Of a DNA stretch of 23,508 bases, positions 14,416 to 21,059 are shown piece by piece (positions within the stretch are counted from its first letter, which is position 1; each line of letters opens with the position of its first letter). Location of the stretch: positions 1-23,508 of the forward strand of contig CAYJPF010000034.1 in NCBI GenBank assembly GCA_964372025.1, written 5' to 3'. Position numbers and translations under genes: made by a program. The DNA comes from CAYJBP01 sp964372025 (GTDB lineage Bacteria; Bacillota; Dehalobacteriia; UBA4068). Under the pieces are notes generated by a model. That model saw only the letters and a list, made by a program, of their open reading frames with translations. It did not search any database and was not told the origin of the DNA.

Positions 14416-15580
14416 GATTTGCTCCTTTTTTAGTGCTTTTTATTAATCGAAATTCAGATACAGCCTCTTTAACCGCAGCTACAACTTGCTCTGCCTCGTC
14501 AAGGGTATTATTTGCGCAAAAACTAAAGCGCAAGGCATTATCCAAACGCTCTTTAGGCAAATTCATTGCCGCCAAAACATGGCTATGCGTGGCCTTATGG
14601 CTGGAACAGGCGCTGCCGGCCGAAACATAAATATTTTTGGCCTCCAAATAATGCAGCAAAACCTCGCTCTTTAAACCGCCAAAAGAAATATTGATGATTT
14701 GCGCTGCCCCCTCAAGCGGGCTATTTATAATATTCTGCCGATCGGCCAATAAGCCTGTTTGCAAAATTTGCCTAATTTTGGCTAAATGCTCCAAATTAGC
14801 CGCTCTTTGGCTAAAGGCCAGCTCTGCAGCCTTAGCTAAAGCAGCTATGCCGGCCAAATTTTCGGTGCCGGAACGCATATTGCGCTCCTGGCCACCGCCT
14901 GCAATTAAAGGCGGCAAATTACAGCCTTGCTTTAGCCATAGCGCGCCGCTACCTTTTAGGCCATGAATTTTGTGTCCGCTTAAGGCCAGGCTATCGGCCA
15001 ACCATCCTGCTAAGTCAATATCCTGCTTAGCAAAGGATTGCACCGCATCAATATGCAAATGCGCCTTCGGTGCTTTGGCCTTAAGCAAAGCACCAATCTT
15101 GGCCAAAGGCTGAATAGCCCCGGTTTCATTATTAACATGATGACAGGCCAAGCAAATGGTATTATCGCTAATCAAATCGGCTAATTTGTCCAAATCAATA
15201 AGCCCACTTTCCGTTACGGGTGCTAAGTCGATTTGATAGCCACGCTCGCCGAGAATTTTGGCCACTTCCAAAAGCGAAGGATGATCGCTTGCTGCCACAA
15301 TAATTTGCTTGCCCTGATGGCGCTTGGCATAACTGATGCCCTGTAATACATGGTTATTGCCTTCGGTACCGCCGGAATTAAAGATAATTTCGGCAGGCTT
15401 GGCTTTTAGGCAATCGGCAATAGTTTGGCGGCTTGCGGCAAGCACCTGATGCGCCTTTACCCCCAAATGATGCAGCGATGAAGGGTTGCCAAAATCCTGC
15501 TTAAGTACCTGCATAGCAGCCTGTAAGGCGGCCGGATCGGCCAAGGTAGTGGCCGCATTATCAAAATAAATAAAGCTCAT
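14402..15580 (-). CDS. Cysteine desulfurase (NifS/IscS family), partner of ThiI
   Basis: This 392-residue PLP enzyme takes sulfur from L-cysteine as a persulfide. The PLP lysine is K204 (in SGHKIHGLKG); H100 and D178 (HIDAVQ) are the expected cofactor contacts. The sulfur-carrying cysteine C325 lies in SAGSACSSHKATHSH. The overlap with thiI and the lack of iscU or other cluster-assembly genes nearby point to the NifZ-type role described in Bacillus subtilis, where a dedicated desulfurase supplies ThiI for tRNA thiolation. A supporting role in iron-sulfur cluster assembly cannot be excluded. AAGGAGA lies just before the ATG. No clear promoter was found in the 91 bases between the preceding terminator and this start. 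Confidence 0.95.
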   Translation of the reverse strand: MSFIYFDNAATTLADPAALQAAMQVLKQDFGNPSSLHHLGVKAHQVLAASRQTIADCLKAKPAEIIFNSGGTEGNNHVLQGISYAKRHQGKQIIVAASDHPSLLEVAKILGERGYQIDLAPVTESGLIDLDKLADLISDNTICLACHHVNNETGAIQPLAKIGALLKAKAPKAHLHIDAVQSFAKQDIDLAGWLADSLALSGHKIHGLKGSGALWLKQGCNLPPLIAGGGQERNMRSGTENLAGIAALAKAAELAFSQRAANLEHLAKIRQILQTGLLADRQNIINSPLEGAAQIINISFGGLKSEVLLHYLEAKNIYVSAGSACSSHKATHSHVLAAMNLPKERLDNALRFSFCANNTLDEAEQVVAAVKEAVSEFRLIKSTKKGANHERK

Positions 15581-15671
15581 AACTTCTCCTTAAATAAAGC
15601 AGGGGCAAGGCCTACCTGCTAAAAGTTGTTGCCATAATTTACAATAAAAAAGCCGGATTAAAATTAAAACA

Positions 15672-15704
15672 ATCTAGGCTGTGACATATTGTCACAGCCT
15701 AGAT
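15672..15704 (-). terminator. Perfect 15-bp terminator hairpin
   Basis: Arms 15672-15686 and 15690-15704 pair perfectly around a 3-base loop. On the minus strand the stem is followed by the U-rich TTGTTTTAATTTT. It closes the degenerate HD-GYP gene, whose stop codon is eight bases away. The core GGCTGTGACA is shared with the hairpin at 21005-21033. Confidence 0.88.
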
Positions 15705-15711
15705 ATAACTA

Positions 15712-16485
15712 TTAATCTTGTGCGGCAAAAGAGCGCTCGCCTTCGGCTATCATTGGGGTATGGCGCATTAGTTTTTGAAAAAGAGCAACCAGGTCGCCAT
15801 CTAGCATTGTGCCTGCGTAATAGTCTAATTCATTAAGCGCCTCGCTATAACTTAGGGGTACTAAATCATAATTGCCCTGGCAAAGATTATCAAATACCAA
15901 TACCACTTGCAAAATTCGGCAAGGCAAGGGTATGCGCTCCCCGGCCAGGCAATAGTAGCCGCTACCATTATAATATTCCTCATGCGCTCTAATTAATGGT
16001 ACGATATCCTCCAGCATTTTAAACTGAGCGGCAATGGCGGCTCCCATATCGATATGGCTAAAACGCTGATCGGGTTTGGCGGCAAAAATGCCCAAATCAT
16101 AGCAATAACATAAGCGGCGCAATTTATCTTTTTGGATTTTATCCATGCGCAAAGCCGTGGCTAATTTTAGGGCAAAAAAGAGCAAACGCCGCCCGGCAAC
16201 CGGGCTATATGGCGAGCCATGCCATAATTCATCATCGGGGGTTTGAGGCCAATAGGCCAGCTCTTCACGGCTATTGATGACTTTTTGCAAATGCATCCAG
16301 GCCAAAACAATAAGCACCGCCAAAATAGCCAAGCGCAAAAATAAGCGCCCGGCACTAATGCCGCCAAATAAAGCCTCGGCCATGGTTAAATCATGCACAA
16401 AAACAAAATACGCAGAATCGGCCAGCCATAAAAAAGCCCCGGCCGCAAAGTACGAATATATCAACAAAAATAGACGCAAATTCAA
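15712..16485 (-). CDS. Membrane protein with degenerate HD-GYP domain
   Basis: Residue numbers count from the upstream TTG at 16596; the frame is open to there, but that codon has no ribosome binding site. I prefer the TTG at 16485 (residue 38), which has AAGG five bases before it and begins NLRLFLLIYSYF, leaving 257 residues. Two or three membrane helices come first (about 41-60, 62-80, 84-101). The C-terminal part follows the HD-GYP plan: RLCYCYDLGIF (162-171), H181, HEEYYNGSGYY (205-215), IPLPCRILQVVLVFDNL (222-238). Two metal ligands are missing: the HD pair reads YD (Y166) and the first histidine of HHE is A204. GYP reads GYY. I expect no c-di-GMP hydrolysis; a binding or scaffolding role is possible. 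It is a single-gene unit, ended by its own terminator. Confidence 0.75.
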   Translation of the reverse strand: MNLRLFLLIYSYFAAGAFLWLADSAYFVFVHDLTMAEALFGGISAGRLFLRLAILAVLIVLAWMHLQKVINSREELAYWPQTPDDELWHGSPYSPVAGRRLLFFALKLATALRMDKIQKDKLRRLCYCYDLGIFAAKPDQRFSHIDMGAAIAAQFKMLEDIVPLIRAHEEYYNGSGYYCLAGERIPLPCRILQVVLVFDNLCQGNYDLVPLSYSEALNELDYYAGTMLDGDLVALFQKLMRHTPMIAEGERSFAAQD

Positions 16486-16798
16486 CACAACCTTATGGTA
16501 TAGGTTTTGTGACAATTTAGAATTGCCAAAATATTGGAAGCACTGATTAGCATAGGATGGATAATAATGTTTTGCCTTACATACAAAAAGTGGCAATGAC
16601 TACATTTATAGATTAATCAGAAATTCCTATATATAGTATCTTTCGGCAATTGATAGCGCTAATCCTGCCATAAGTTGTCCTATTTTAGGATATTTTGCTG
16701 ATAAATTTTGGCCAACAGTTTTGCAGAAGGTTGCTGGCTAAAGGCGGCAGGTGAAGATGATAGATGAAGTATTAAATGCGAGATTAGAATTATCTTTA

Positions 16799-16846
16799 AG
16801 CAAAGAGGCTAGCGCAAAAAATATTTTTTGCGTTAGCCTCTTTGTT
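16799..16846. repeat. Near-perfect 24-bp inverted repeat
   Basis: The arms (AAAGAGGCTAGCGC, six A, T / A, six T, GCGTTAGCCTCTTT) meet at 16822/16823 with one G·U-type mismatch in the core and one near the outer edge. It looks like a bidirectional terminator between the repeat region and the promoter side of the HD-GYP gene, although the U tract after the stem is poor on both strands. Confidence 0.75.
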
Positions 16847-16880
16847 TGCTGCATCATAGCCGCCCGCCCCTAATCCGAGC

Positions 16881-17020
16881 CAAAGTAAAGTACCCTAAAA
16901 GGGTAGCGAGCGAAGACAAGTCAAGATATCAAAAGCAACTAGCGAGTAGAGGAACTTACTAAACTGTAAAATGTAGCTGGAGCAGCGAGCCACCGGGGAT
17001 ACGAGCTTCACATGGTTTTG
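16881..17020. repeat. Mosaic intergenic repeat, copy A (lacks hairpin module)
   Basis: The segment begins CAAAGTAAAGTA and contains CCTAAAAGGGTAGCGAGCGA, CTAGCGAGTAGAG and ACTTACTAAACTG, as in copy C (22977-23192). At GGAGC (16979-16983) it jumps straight to the GAGCCACC-GGGATACGAGCTTCAC tail, so the 78-base hairpin module found in copies B and C is absent. No coding potential was seen. Confidence 0.85.
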
Positions 17021-17058
17021 TGCTAAAGGCGGAAGCTGGGGTGCAAGATGCCCTCGAA

Positions 17059-17270
17059 TACCCTAAAAGGATAACAATCGAAGATAAGTCAAGATATCAA
17101 AAGCGGCTAGCGAATAAAAAAACTTACTAAACTGCAAAATGTAGCTGGAGCGGTATTTTTAATTTTCCAGGTGGGCGGTTTTTGCCCGTCTGGGAAATTA
17201 AAAATAAAGGCCGCATCTGTTTGAGGAGCTTTAGCGACGAGTTATGCGGCCTTAGCGGAAGCGAGTCCAC
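17059..17270. repeat. Mosaic intergenic repeat, copy B (with hairpin module)
   Basis: The 5' module (CCTAAAAGG ... ACTTACTAAACTGCAAAATG) is followed by the 78-base module 17152-17229. That module folds into a 17-bp stem (TATTTTTAATTTTCCAG / CTGGGAAATTAAAAATA) capped by GGGC/GCCC around GGTTTTT. The tail GAGTTATGCGGCC-TTAGCGGAAGCGAG differs from copy A and recurs at 23434-23454. Spurious reading frames across it give peptides resembling ones I recall from Firmicutes genomes (ending in SDELCGLSGSES), which suggests a widespread repeat class. Confidence 0.85.
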
Positions 17271-17314
17271 ATTACAGCGCCGGGTCCGCTGATGCGCAAC
17301 AGCGGTCGTTTTTG

Positions 17315-17417
17315 GTTACTTTTTGCGACCAAAAAGTAACAACCCCCTCTGCGACCAGAGAAAATAAGCTAACAAACGTAGGCGAGGGCAAGCCAAACCT
17401 TTCAACCCACGAAACAC
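17315..17417. repeat. Second copy of the double CGAC-loop hairpin element
   Basis: A perfect 11-bp inverted repeat, GTTACTTTTTG / CAAAAAGTAAC (17315-17325, 17330-17340), has loop CGAC. It is followed by CCTCTG-CGAC-CAGAG. It is the same sequence as the left end of the window and is joined directly to copy B through 17271-17314. Confidence 0.88.
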
Positions 17418-17690
17418 AACCCAAACTAACTATCCGCCAAAAAAAATAAAAAACCTACAATCCAGCTAACAAAAAGCAGCAGCATAAAAGGCAAACCAAA
17501 CAACTCACGAAGCACAACACAACCCAAACTAACTATCCGCCAAAAAAAATAAAAAACCTACAATCCAGCTAACAAAAAGCAGCAGCATAAAAGGCAAACC
17601 AAACAACTCACGAAGCACAACACAACCCAAACCAACTATCCGCCAAAAAATATAAAAAAACCACAACCCAGCTAACAAAAATCACCCATA
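17418..17690. repeat. 103-bp tandem repeat, about 2.6 copies
   Basis: The word AACCCAAACTAACTATCCGC starts at 17418 and 17521 and, with one change, at 17624, giving a period of exactly 103. The first two units are nearly identical; the third decays after about 60 bases. The unit is A/C-rich on the plus strand. A single diverged unit starts near 104 at the left edge of the window. The length, the near-identity across whole units and the absence of spacers rule out a CRISPR array. Confidence 0.9.
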
Positions 17691-17945
17691 AAAAAACAAA
17701 ACTCAACAAAAGCAAACAATAACAAATAAAAAACAAAGTCACGGGCTGTTTCGGCTACGCCGAAAAACGCACCTAGCTATTTTGGCTACGCCAAAAAACG
17801 CTAATTTTAAGCCAATTTTAAATTACCTTTCCTGCCCAAGATTTAACTTAATATAAAACAATCCCCCTAGCCAACACCTTTGCCAGTTTTGGCTTAAAAT
17901 ATCTAAACAGTTAAAATACCTAAAACACTTAAAAAACTTAAAACC
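17691..17945. other. Gene-free A/C-rich stretch with two tandem TAC-loop hairpins
   Basis: It holds two hairpins 31 bases apart (17749-17765 and 17780-17796), both GGC-TAC-GCC in the core with T/A flanks. The rest is low-complexity. A 77-codon minus frame at 17823-18056 starts inside the coiled-coil gene in another frame and reads through the terminator, so I do not accept it. Confidence 0.65.
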
Positions 17946-17962
17946 TTGGGGCTCTGCCCCAA
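17946..17962 (-). terminator. Terminator-like hairpin after the coiled-coil gene
   Basis: TTGGGGC-TCT-GCCCCAA is a perfect 7-bp stem with a 3-base loop. On the minus strand it is followed by GGTTTTAAGTTTTTT, 36 bases beyond the stop of the small gene. It probably ends the rny-to-coiled-coil operon. The flanking word GGGGTTTGGGGC is common between genes in Firmicutes. Confidence 0.65.
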
Positions 17963-17997
17963 ACCCCGCAATTTTTTGAAAAAAATTGACTAAAACT

Positions 17998-18294
17998 TTA
18001 ACAGTCTTTGCCCAATTCCAATAAATGCCGGTTCTGTTGCCAAATCCTTTGAGCATAATTGTGATTCTGCTTCTGCAATATGCTGTTTTGCTTCCTCAAT
18101 CGCTCCAACTCCTGATCACTATTGCTCTGCACCTGCTCCAATAAACTCATCAAAATACGCCTGCTCATCCTTAAACTATATACGCTATCCTCCAAATTTC
18201 TAATCTGCTCCCGATAACGCTTTATCTGTAAATTTTGCTGATTTTGTTGATGAAATTGATTTTCCTGTCCATTAAAATCCATATTTAGTTCCAC
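17998..18294 (-). CDS. Small coiled-coil protein of unknown function
   Basis: The likely start is the GTG at 18294, which has a run of six G seven to twelve bases before it, giving 98 residues. The frame is open upstream to a TTG at 18345, but those codons form a hairpin and have no binding site. The protein is very rich in Q, N, L and R and is predicted to be almost entirely coiled coil, with a conserved-looking core NLEDSVYSLRMSRRILMSLL. There is no membrane segment, signal or catalytic motif. It ends in GKDC. It is the last gene of the rny/ymdB operon and follows the PHP gene closely, so it could be an adaptor or scaffold for one of those proteins, but nothing in the sequence proves this. 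I do not recognise the family. Confidence 0.7.
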   Translation of the reverse strand: MELNMDFNGQENQFHQQNQQNLQIKRYREQIRNLEDSVYSLRMSRRILMSLLEQVQSNSDQELERLRKQNSILQKQNHNYAQRIWQQNRHLLELGKDC

Positions 18295-18315
18295 TATTTT
18301 CCCCCCTGTATTTTG

Positions 18316-18346
18316 ATTGGCAATTGCCTTGGAGGGCAAAGCCAAT
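18316..18346 (-). promoter_or_regulatory. Intercistronic hairpin between the PHP and coiled-coil genes
   Basis: ATTGGC (18316-18321) and GCCAAT (18341-18346) pair, and inside them TTGCC and GGCAA can pair. There is no U tract, so it is more likely an RNA-processing or stability element, or a modulator of the GTG start 22 bases on, than a terminator. Confidence 0.5.
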
Positions 18347-18348
18347 TG

Positions 18349-19194
18349 CTAATATTGGTTTTTAAGGGCGGCTTGGATTTTTTCGCGCTGCTCGGCCAAT
18401 CTTTGTAATTGGCTTAGGGCAGTAATGCGGCAAGCTATTTGCCTTTTGCCCTCGATATGAAAATCCGAGCCGCCTGTAGCAGCCAGTTTAAAATGATGCA
18501 CCATCTGTAAATACTTCTTTTCGGCCATTTTATTATGCTCGCTGGTATAAACCTCTATACCACCCAAACCATGCCGCACCAGCTGCGGAATCAAATTATC
18601 AGGCACGCCCACCCCGGGATGCGCCACCACCGCCACCCCATTATAGCGATGAATTAAATCCATTGCCGCCCAAGGGCTTAACTTTAGGCGCGGCACATAA
18701 GCAGGCCTTTCCCTCGCCAACCACTTAATAAAGGCCTCTTTGATATTCTGACAATAACCGGCCTCGATCATCGCTTTGGCCACATGCGGTCGCCCCAAAG
18801 AATGAGCATTAGGCGCTTTAGCCAAAACCTGCTCCATCTTAAGCGGCATGCCCAGCGCATTAAGACGATTGATAATCTTTAAACATCTATCCTCGCGCGC
18901 CTGCATTATTTTAAGCAGCTCAGCATCATATTGCATCGCCTCAATATCCAGCCAATACCCAAGTATATGCACATCTTTATTATCATATTCACTGGATAAC
19001 TCAATACCCAAAATCAGTGGAAAATCGACACTTTTAGCATATTCTCTTGCTTCAAAAAGCCCATTAATTGTGTCGTGATCGGTGATGGCTATGCCGGTTA
19101 AATCTTCTTTACTGCGAGCAAAATCGATGATTTGACGATAATCCCATTGCCCATCTGATGCCGTGCTATGAATATGCATATCAAAACCGCTCAT
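18349..19194 (-). CDS. PHP-domain phosphoesterase (TrpH/YciV, RNase AM-like)
   Basis: This 281-residue protein has the PHP metal-site motifs in order: DMHIHSTASDG (H7, H9), ITDHDT (D39, H40, D41), GIELS (E65), GRPHVAKAM, VAHPG and GGSDFH. The family includes E. coli YciV/TrpH (RNase AM), which removes 5' nucleotides from short RNAs and 5' ends and hydrolyses 3',5'-nucleoside bisphosphates. It is expected in the cytoplasm with three bound metals. An AAGGAGGTGG site is placed just before the ATG. It sits in the operon that starts with RNase Y, which cuts RNA internally and leaves 5'-phosphate fragments, so joint action in RNA decay is a sensible inference. A nucleotide-salvage role is the alternative. 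Confidence 0.88.
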   Translation of the reverse strand: MSGFDMHIHSTASDGQWDYRQIIDFARSKEDLTGIAITDHDTINGLFEAREYAKSVDFPLILGIELSSEYDNKDVHILGYWLDIEAMQYDAELLKIMQAREDRCLKIINRLNALGMPLKMEQVLAKAPNAHSLGRPHVAKAMIEAGYCQNIKEAFIKWLARERPAYVPRLKLSPWAAMDLIHRYNGVAVVAHPGVGVPDNLIPQLVRHGLGGIEVYTSEHNKMAEKKYLQMVHHFKLAATGGSDFHIEGKRQIACRITALSQLQRLAEQREKIQAALKNQY

Positions 19195-19224
19195 TGGCCA
19201 CCTCCTTAAAATTATAGTTGGTTT

Positions 19225-20151
19225 TTACTGCTTTGGTAAAACTTGATGTAAAATCCGCAGCCAGTTTTGGCCGGCGATTTTAGCAATATCCTCATCATTA
19301 AAGCCCCTTTGCCTTAGCTTTTGCAAAAGTAGGGGCAAATCTTCGATACCCTTGATATCGGGGGGTAGCTCGGTGCCGTCAAAATCCGAGCCGATAGCCA
19401 CATGGTCGATGCCGGCCACGGTTACCGCATGCTCGATATGCTCGACAATACGTTCCAGCGAGGGCGTACCACCTAAAAAATTAGGCACAAAGTAAATCCC
19501 GGCTACACCGCCTGCCTGAGCTAGCATTTTTAATTGCTGATCATCTAAATTACGACGCCCATATTGCGGCGCCAAGGCGGTACAGCCGGTATGTGACACA
19601 ATAATTGGCTGCTCGCTTAACTCTATCATTTCGGACAGGCTTTGCGCCGATAAATGAGCGCCGTCTAAAATTAGGCCATTTTGATTGGCAAAGGCAATGG
19701 CCTGCTTGCCTAAGGCCGTAATGCCGCCGCCATCTAAGCAGCCGCCGGCTAGGCAAGTATTATAATTCCAAGTTAGGCCTAAAAGCCGCAAGCCTTTATT
19801 AAATGCCTGCTCCAGGCGGCTTAAAATATCCTTATGCCCTAAAAAGTGGGCACCTTCGGCACCCAATAGCAAAAATTTGCGGGGTGGCACTTGCTTAAGC
19901 TGGCTGCTATTTAGCAGCAAATTAAGGTTAACGGTAACTGATAAATCGCGATTTAAGCAATTAACCAAATAATTAAACTGCTCCCAGGCAATACGAATAT
20001 TATATTTATCCCGATCCAGGTAAATGGCACTAAAGCCAATATCTGCTACCTGTTTAAAGCGCTGCCAATCCACATGGGCGGCCGAGTTTTGATTAAGATT
20101 GGTCTGCTTATGATAATGTAAAATGGTATCCCAATGCCCATCGATAATCAT
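19225..20151 (-). CDS. Membrane dipeptidase family (M19) metallopeptidase
   Basis: This 308-residue protein resembles renal/membrane dipeptidase and bacterial PepM19 enzymes, zinc enzymes that cleave dipeptides. Metal-site residues are in place: DGHWD (H6, D8), the bridging glutamate E99 in GAEGAH, H166 (DGAHLS), H187 (SHTGC) and GSDFDG (D256, D258). The C-terminal GQNWLRIL is also typical. There is no signal peptide or membrane segment, so it should be cytoplasmic. It lies 33 bases after ymdB and 30 before the PHP gene, with a GGGGGT site before the ATG, so it belongs to the same transcript. Bacterial members can prefer D-amino-acid-containing dipeptides, but the substrate here is not known. 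Its reason for sitting among RNA-turnover genes is unclear. Confidence 0.9.
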   Translation of the reverse strand: MIIDGHWDTILHYHKQTNLNQNSAAHVDWQRFKQVADIGFSAIYLDRDKYNIRIAWEQFNYLVNCLNRDLSVTVNLNLLLNSSQLKQVPPRKFLLLGAEGAHFLGHKDILSRLEQAFNKGLRLLGLTWNYNTCLAGGCLDGGGITALGKQAIAFANQNGLILDGAHLSAQSLSEMIELSEQPIIVSHTGCTALAPQYGRRNLDDQQLKMLAQAGGVAGIYFVPNFLGGTPSLERIVEHIEHAVTVAGIDHVAIGSDFDGTELPPDIKGIEDLPLLLQKLRQRGFNDEDIAKIAGQNWLRILHQVLPKQ

Positions 20152-20184
20152 TTTTTTACCCCCTAGTTTAGCCTTCTGTTTATC

Positions 20185-20970
20185 CTAAAATCCGGCTTCA
20201 TAAAAATTTAAGGTTTCGATATTTTGGCAGCGGCCATTTGTGGCCAAATCAAAGATTACGCCATTAAATTGCCGATCGCCATGGGCAGGCTCGAAGCGCC
20301 TGGGTAGTTTGCCTAAGAATTTATCAATAATAATATCCCGTTCTACGCCTAAAATCGAATCGCGCGGGCCGGTCATGCCGGCATCGGTGATATAGCCGGT
20401 GCCTTTATTCAAAATGCGCTGATCATTGGTTTGCACATGGGTATGCGTACCGGCCAGCGCACTAATGCGGCCATCTGCATAGCAGGCCAAAGCCATCTTT
20501 TCGCTGGTGGCCTCGGCATGAAAATCAACAAAAATATAGGGCGTTTGTGCGCCTTGCTCTTTAAGGATATTATCTAAGGCGCTAAAAGGGCAATGGCCAT
20601 TATCCATAAAAACACGGCCAATTAAATTAATTAACAAAATTTGCTCTTGCCCCACTGTAAATAGCTGATAACCGCGCCCGGGCAAGCTGGCATGCCCCAT
20701 ATTGGCCGGCCTTACTATTTGTGGGCTTTGCTCGATAAATTTAAAAATCTCGCGATTATGCCAAGCATGATTACCCAAGGTAAAGGCATCGATGCCAATA
20801 TTATATAGTGTTTGATAACTATTAAAGTTAAGGCCAAAACCGCCGGCGGCATTTTCGGCATTGGCGATGGTAAAATCTATATTAAACTCGCTTTGTAAGC
20901 GTGGTAGATTATTTTCGATAATTTCTCGGCCGGGTCTGCCAAAAATATCACCTATAAATAGTATACGCAT
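20185..20970 (-). CDS. ymdB: YmdB-family metallophosphoesterase
   Basis: The start is the ATG at 20970 with AGAGGGAT before it, giving 261 residues; the frame is open to 21027, but those codons run through a terminator hairpin. The family (TIGR00282) is a binuclear-metal phosphodiesterase; Bacillus subtilis YmdB acts on 2',3'-cyclic nucleotides and is needed for biofilm gene expression. Motifs seen are GDIFGRPGR (D8), NAEN (E39, N40), GNHAW (N67, H68; usually GNHTW), DFHAEATSEK and GTHTHVQT, then DAGMTGPRDSILG. The neighbour upstream is rny, the most common arrangement for this gene in Firmicutes. The hairpin between them means it is read either by leak-through or from a local promoter; a TATACT at 21046-21051 is a weak candidate for a -10 box. 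Confidence 0.94.
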   Translation of the reverse strand: MRILFIGDIFGRPGREIIENNLPRLQSEFNIDFTIANAENAAGGFGLNFNSYQTLYNIGIDAFTLGNHAWHNREIFKFIEQSPQIVRPANMGHASLPGRGYQLFTVGQEQILLINLIGRVFMDNGHCPFSALDNILKEQGAQTPYIFVDFHAEATSEKMALACYADGRISALAGTHTHVQTNDQRILNKGTGYITDAGMTGPRDSILGVERDIIIDKFLGKLPRRFEPAHGDRQFNGVIFDLATNGRCQNIETLNFYEAGF

Positions 20971-21004
20971 TTTTATCCCTCTTGCTAAAAAATATTTTAA
21001 AAAC

Positions 21005-21033
21005 GGGGCTGCGACAATAGCTGTCACAACCCC
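21005..21033 (-). terminator. Intrinsic terminator or attenuator between rny and ymdB
   Basis: On the minus strand GGGGTTGTGACA and TGTCGCAGCCCC form a 12-bp stem with two G·U pairs around a 5-base loop. It is followed by GTTTTTAAAATATTTTTT. It should lower expression of ymdB and the genes after it relative to rny. Confidence 0.85.
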
Positions 21034-21059
21034 CCTTAGTACTTAAGTATAATTACAAA

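Noticed and set aside
16757..16873. Plus-strand frame of 38 codons with a nearby AGGTGAAG site
   Set aside because: Most of it is the long palindrome at 16799-16846, and the protein has no recognisable feature; if it were real it would be the only plus-strand gene.
17418..17690. CRISPR array
   Set aside because: The 103-base units are identical along their whole length, so there are no unique spacers, and no cas gene is present.
17823..18056. Minus-strand frame of 77 codons
   Set aside because: It starts inside the coiled-coil gene in another frame and runs through the terminator hairpin at 17946-17962.
20971..21027. Longer start for ymdB at 21027
   Set aside because: The extra codons pass through the terminator, and the family begins at MRILFIGDIFGRPG, which has its own AGAGGGAT site.
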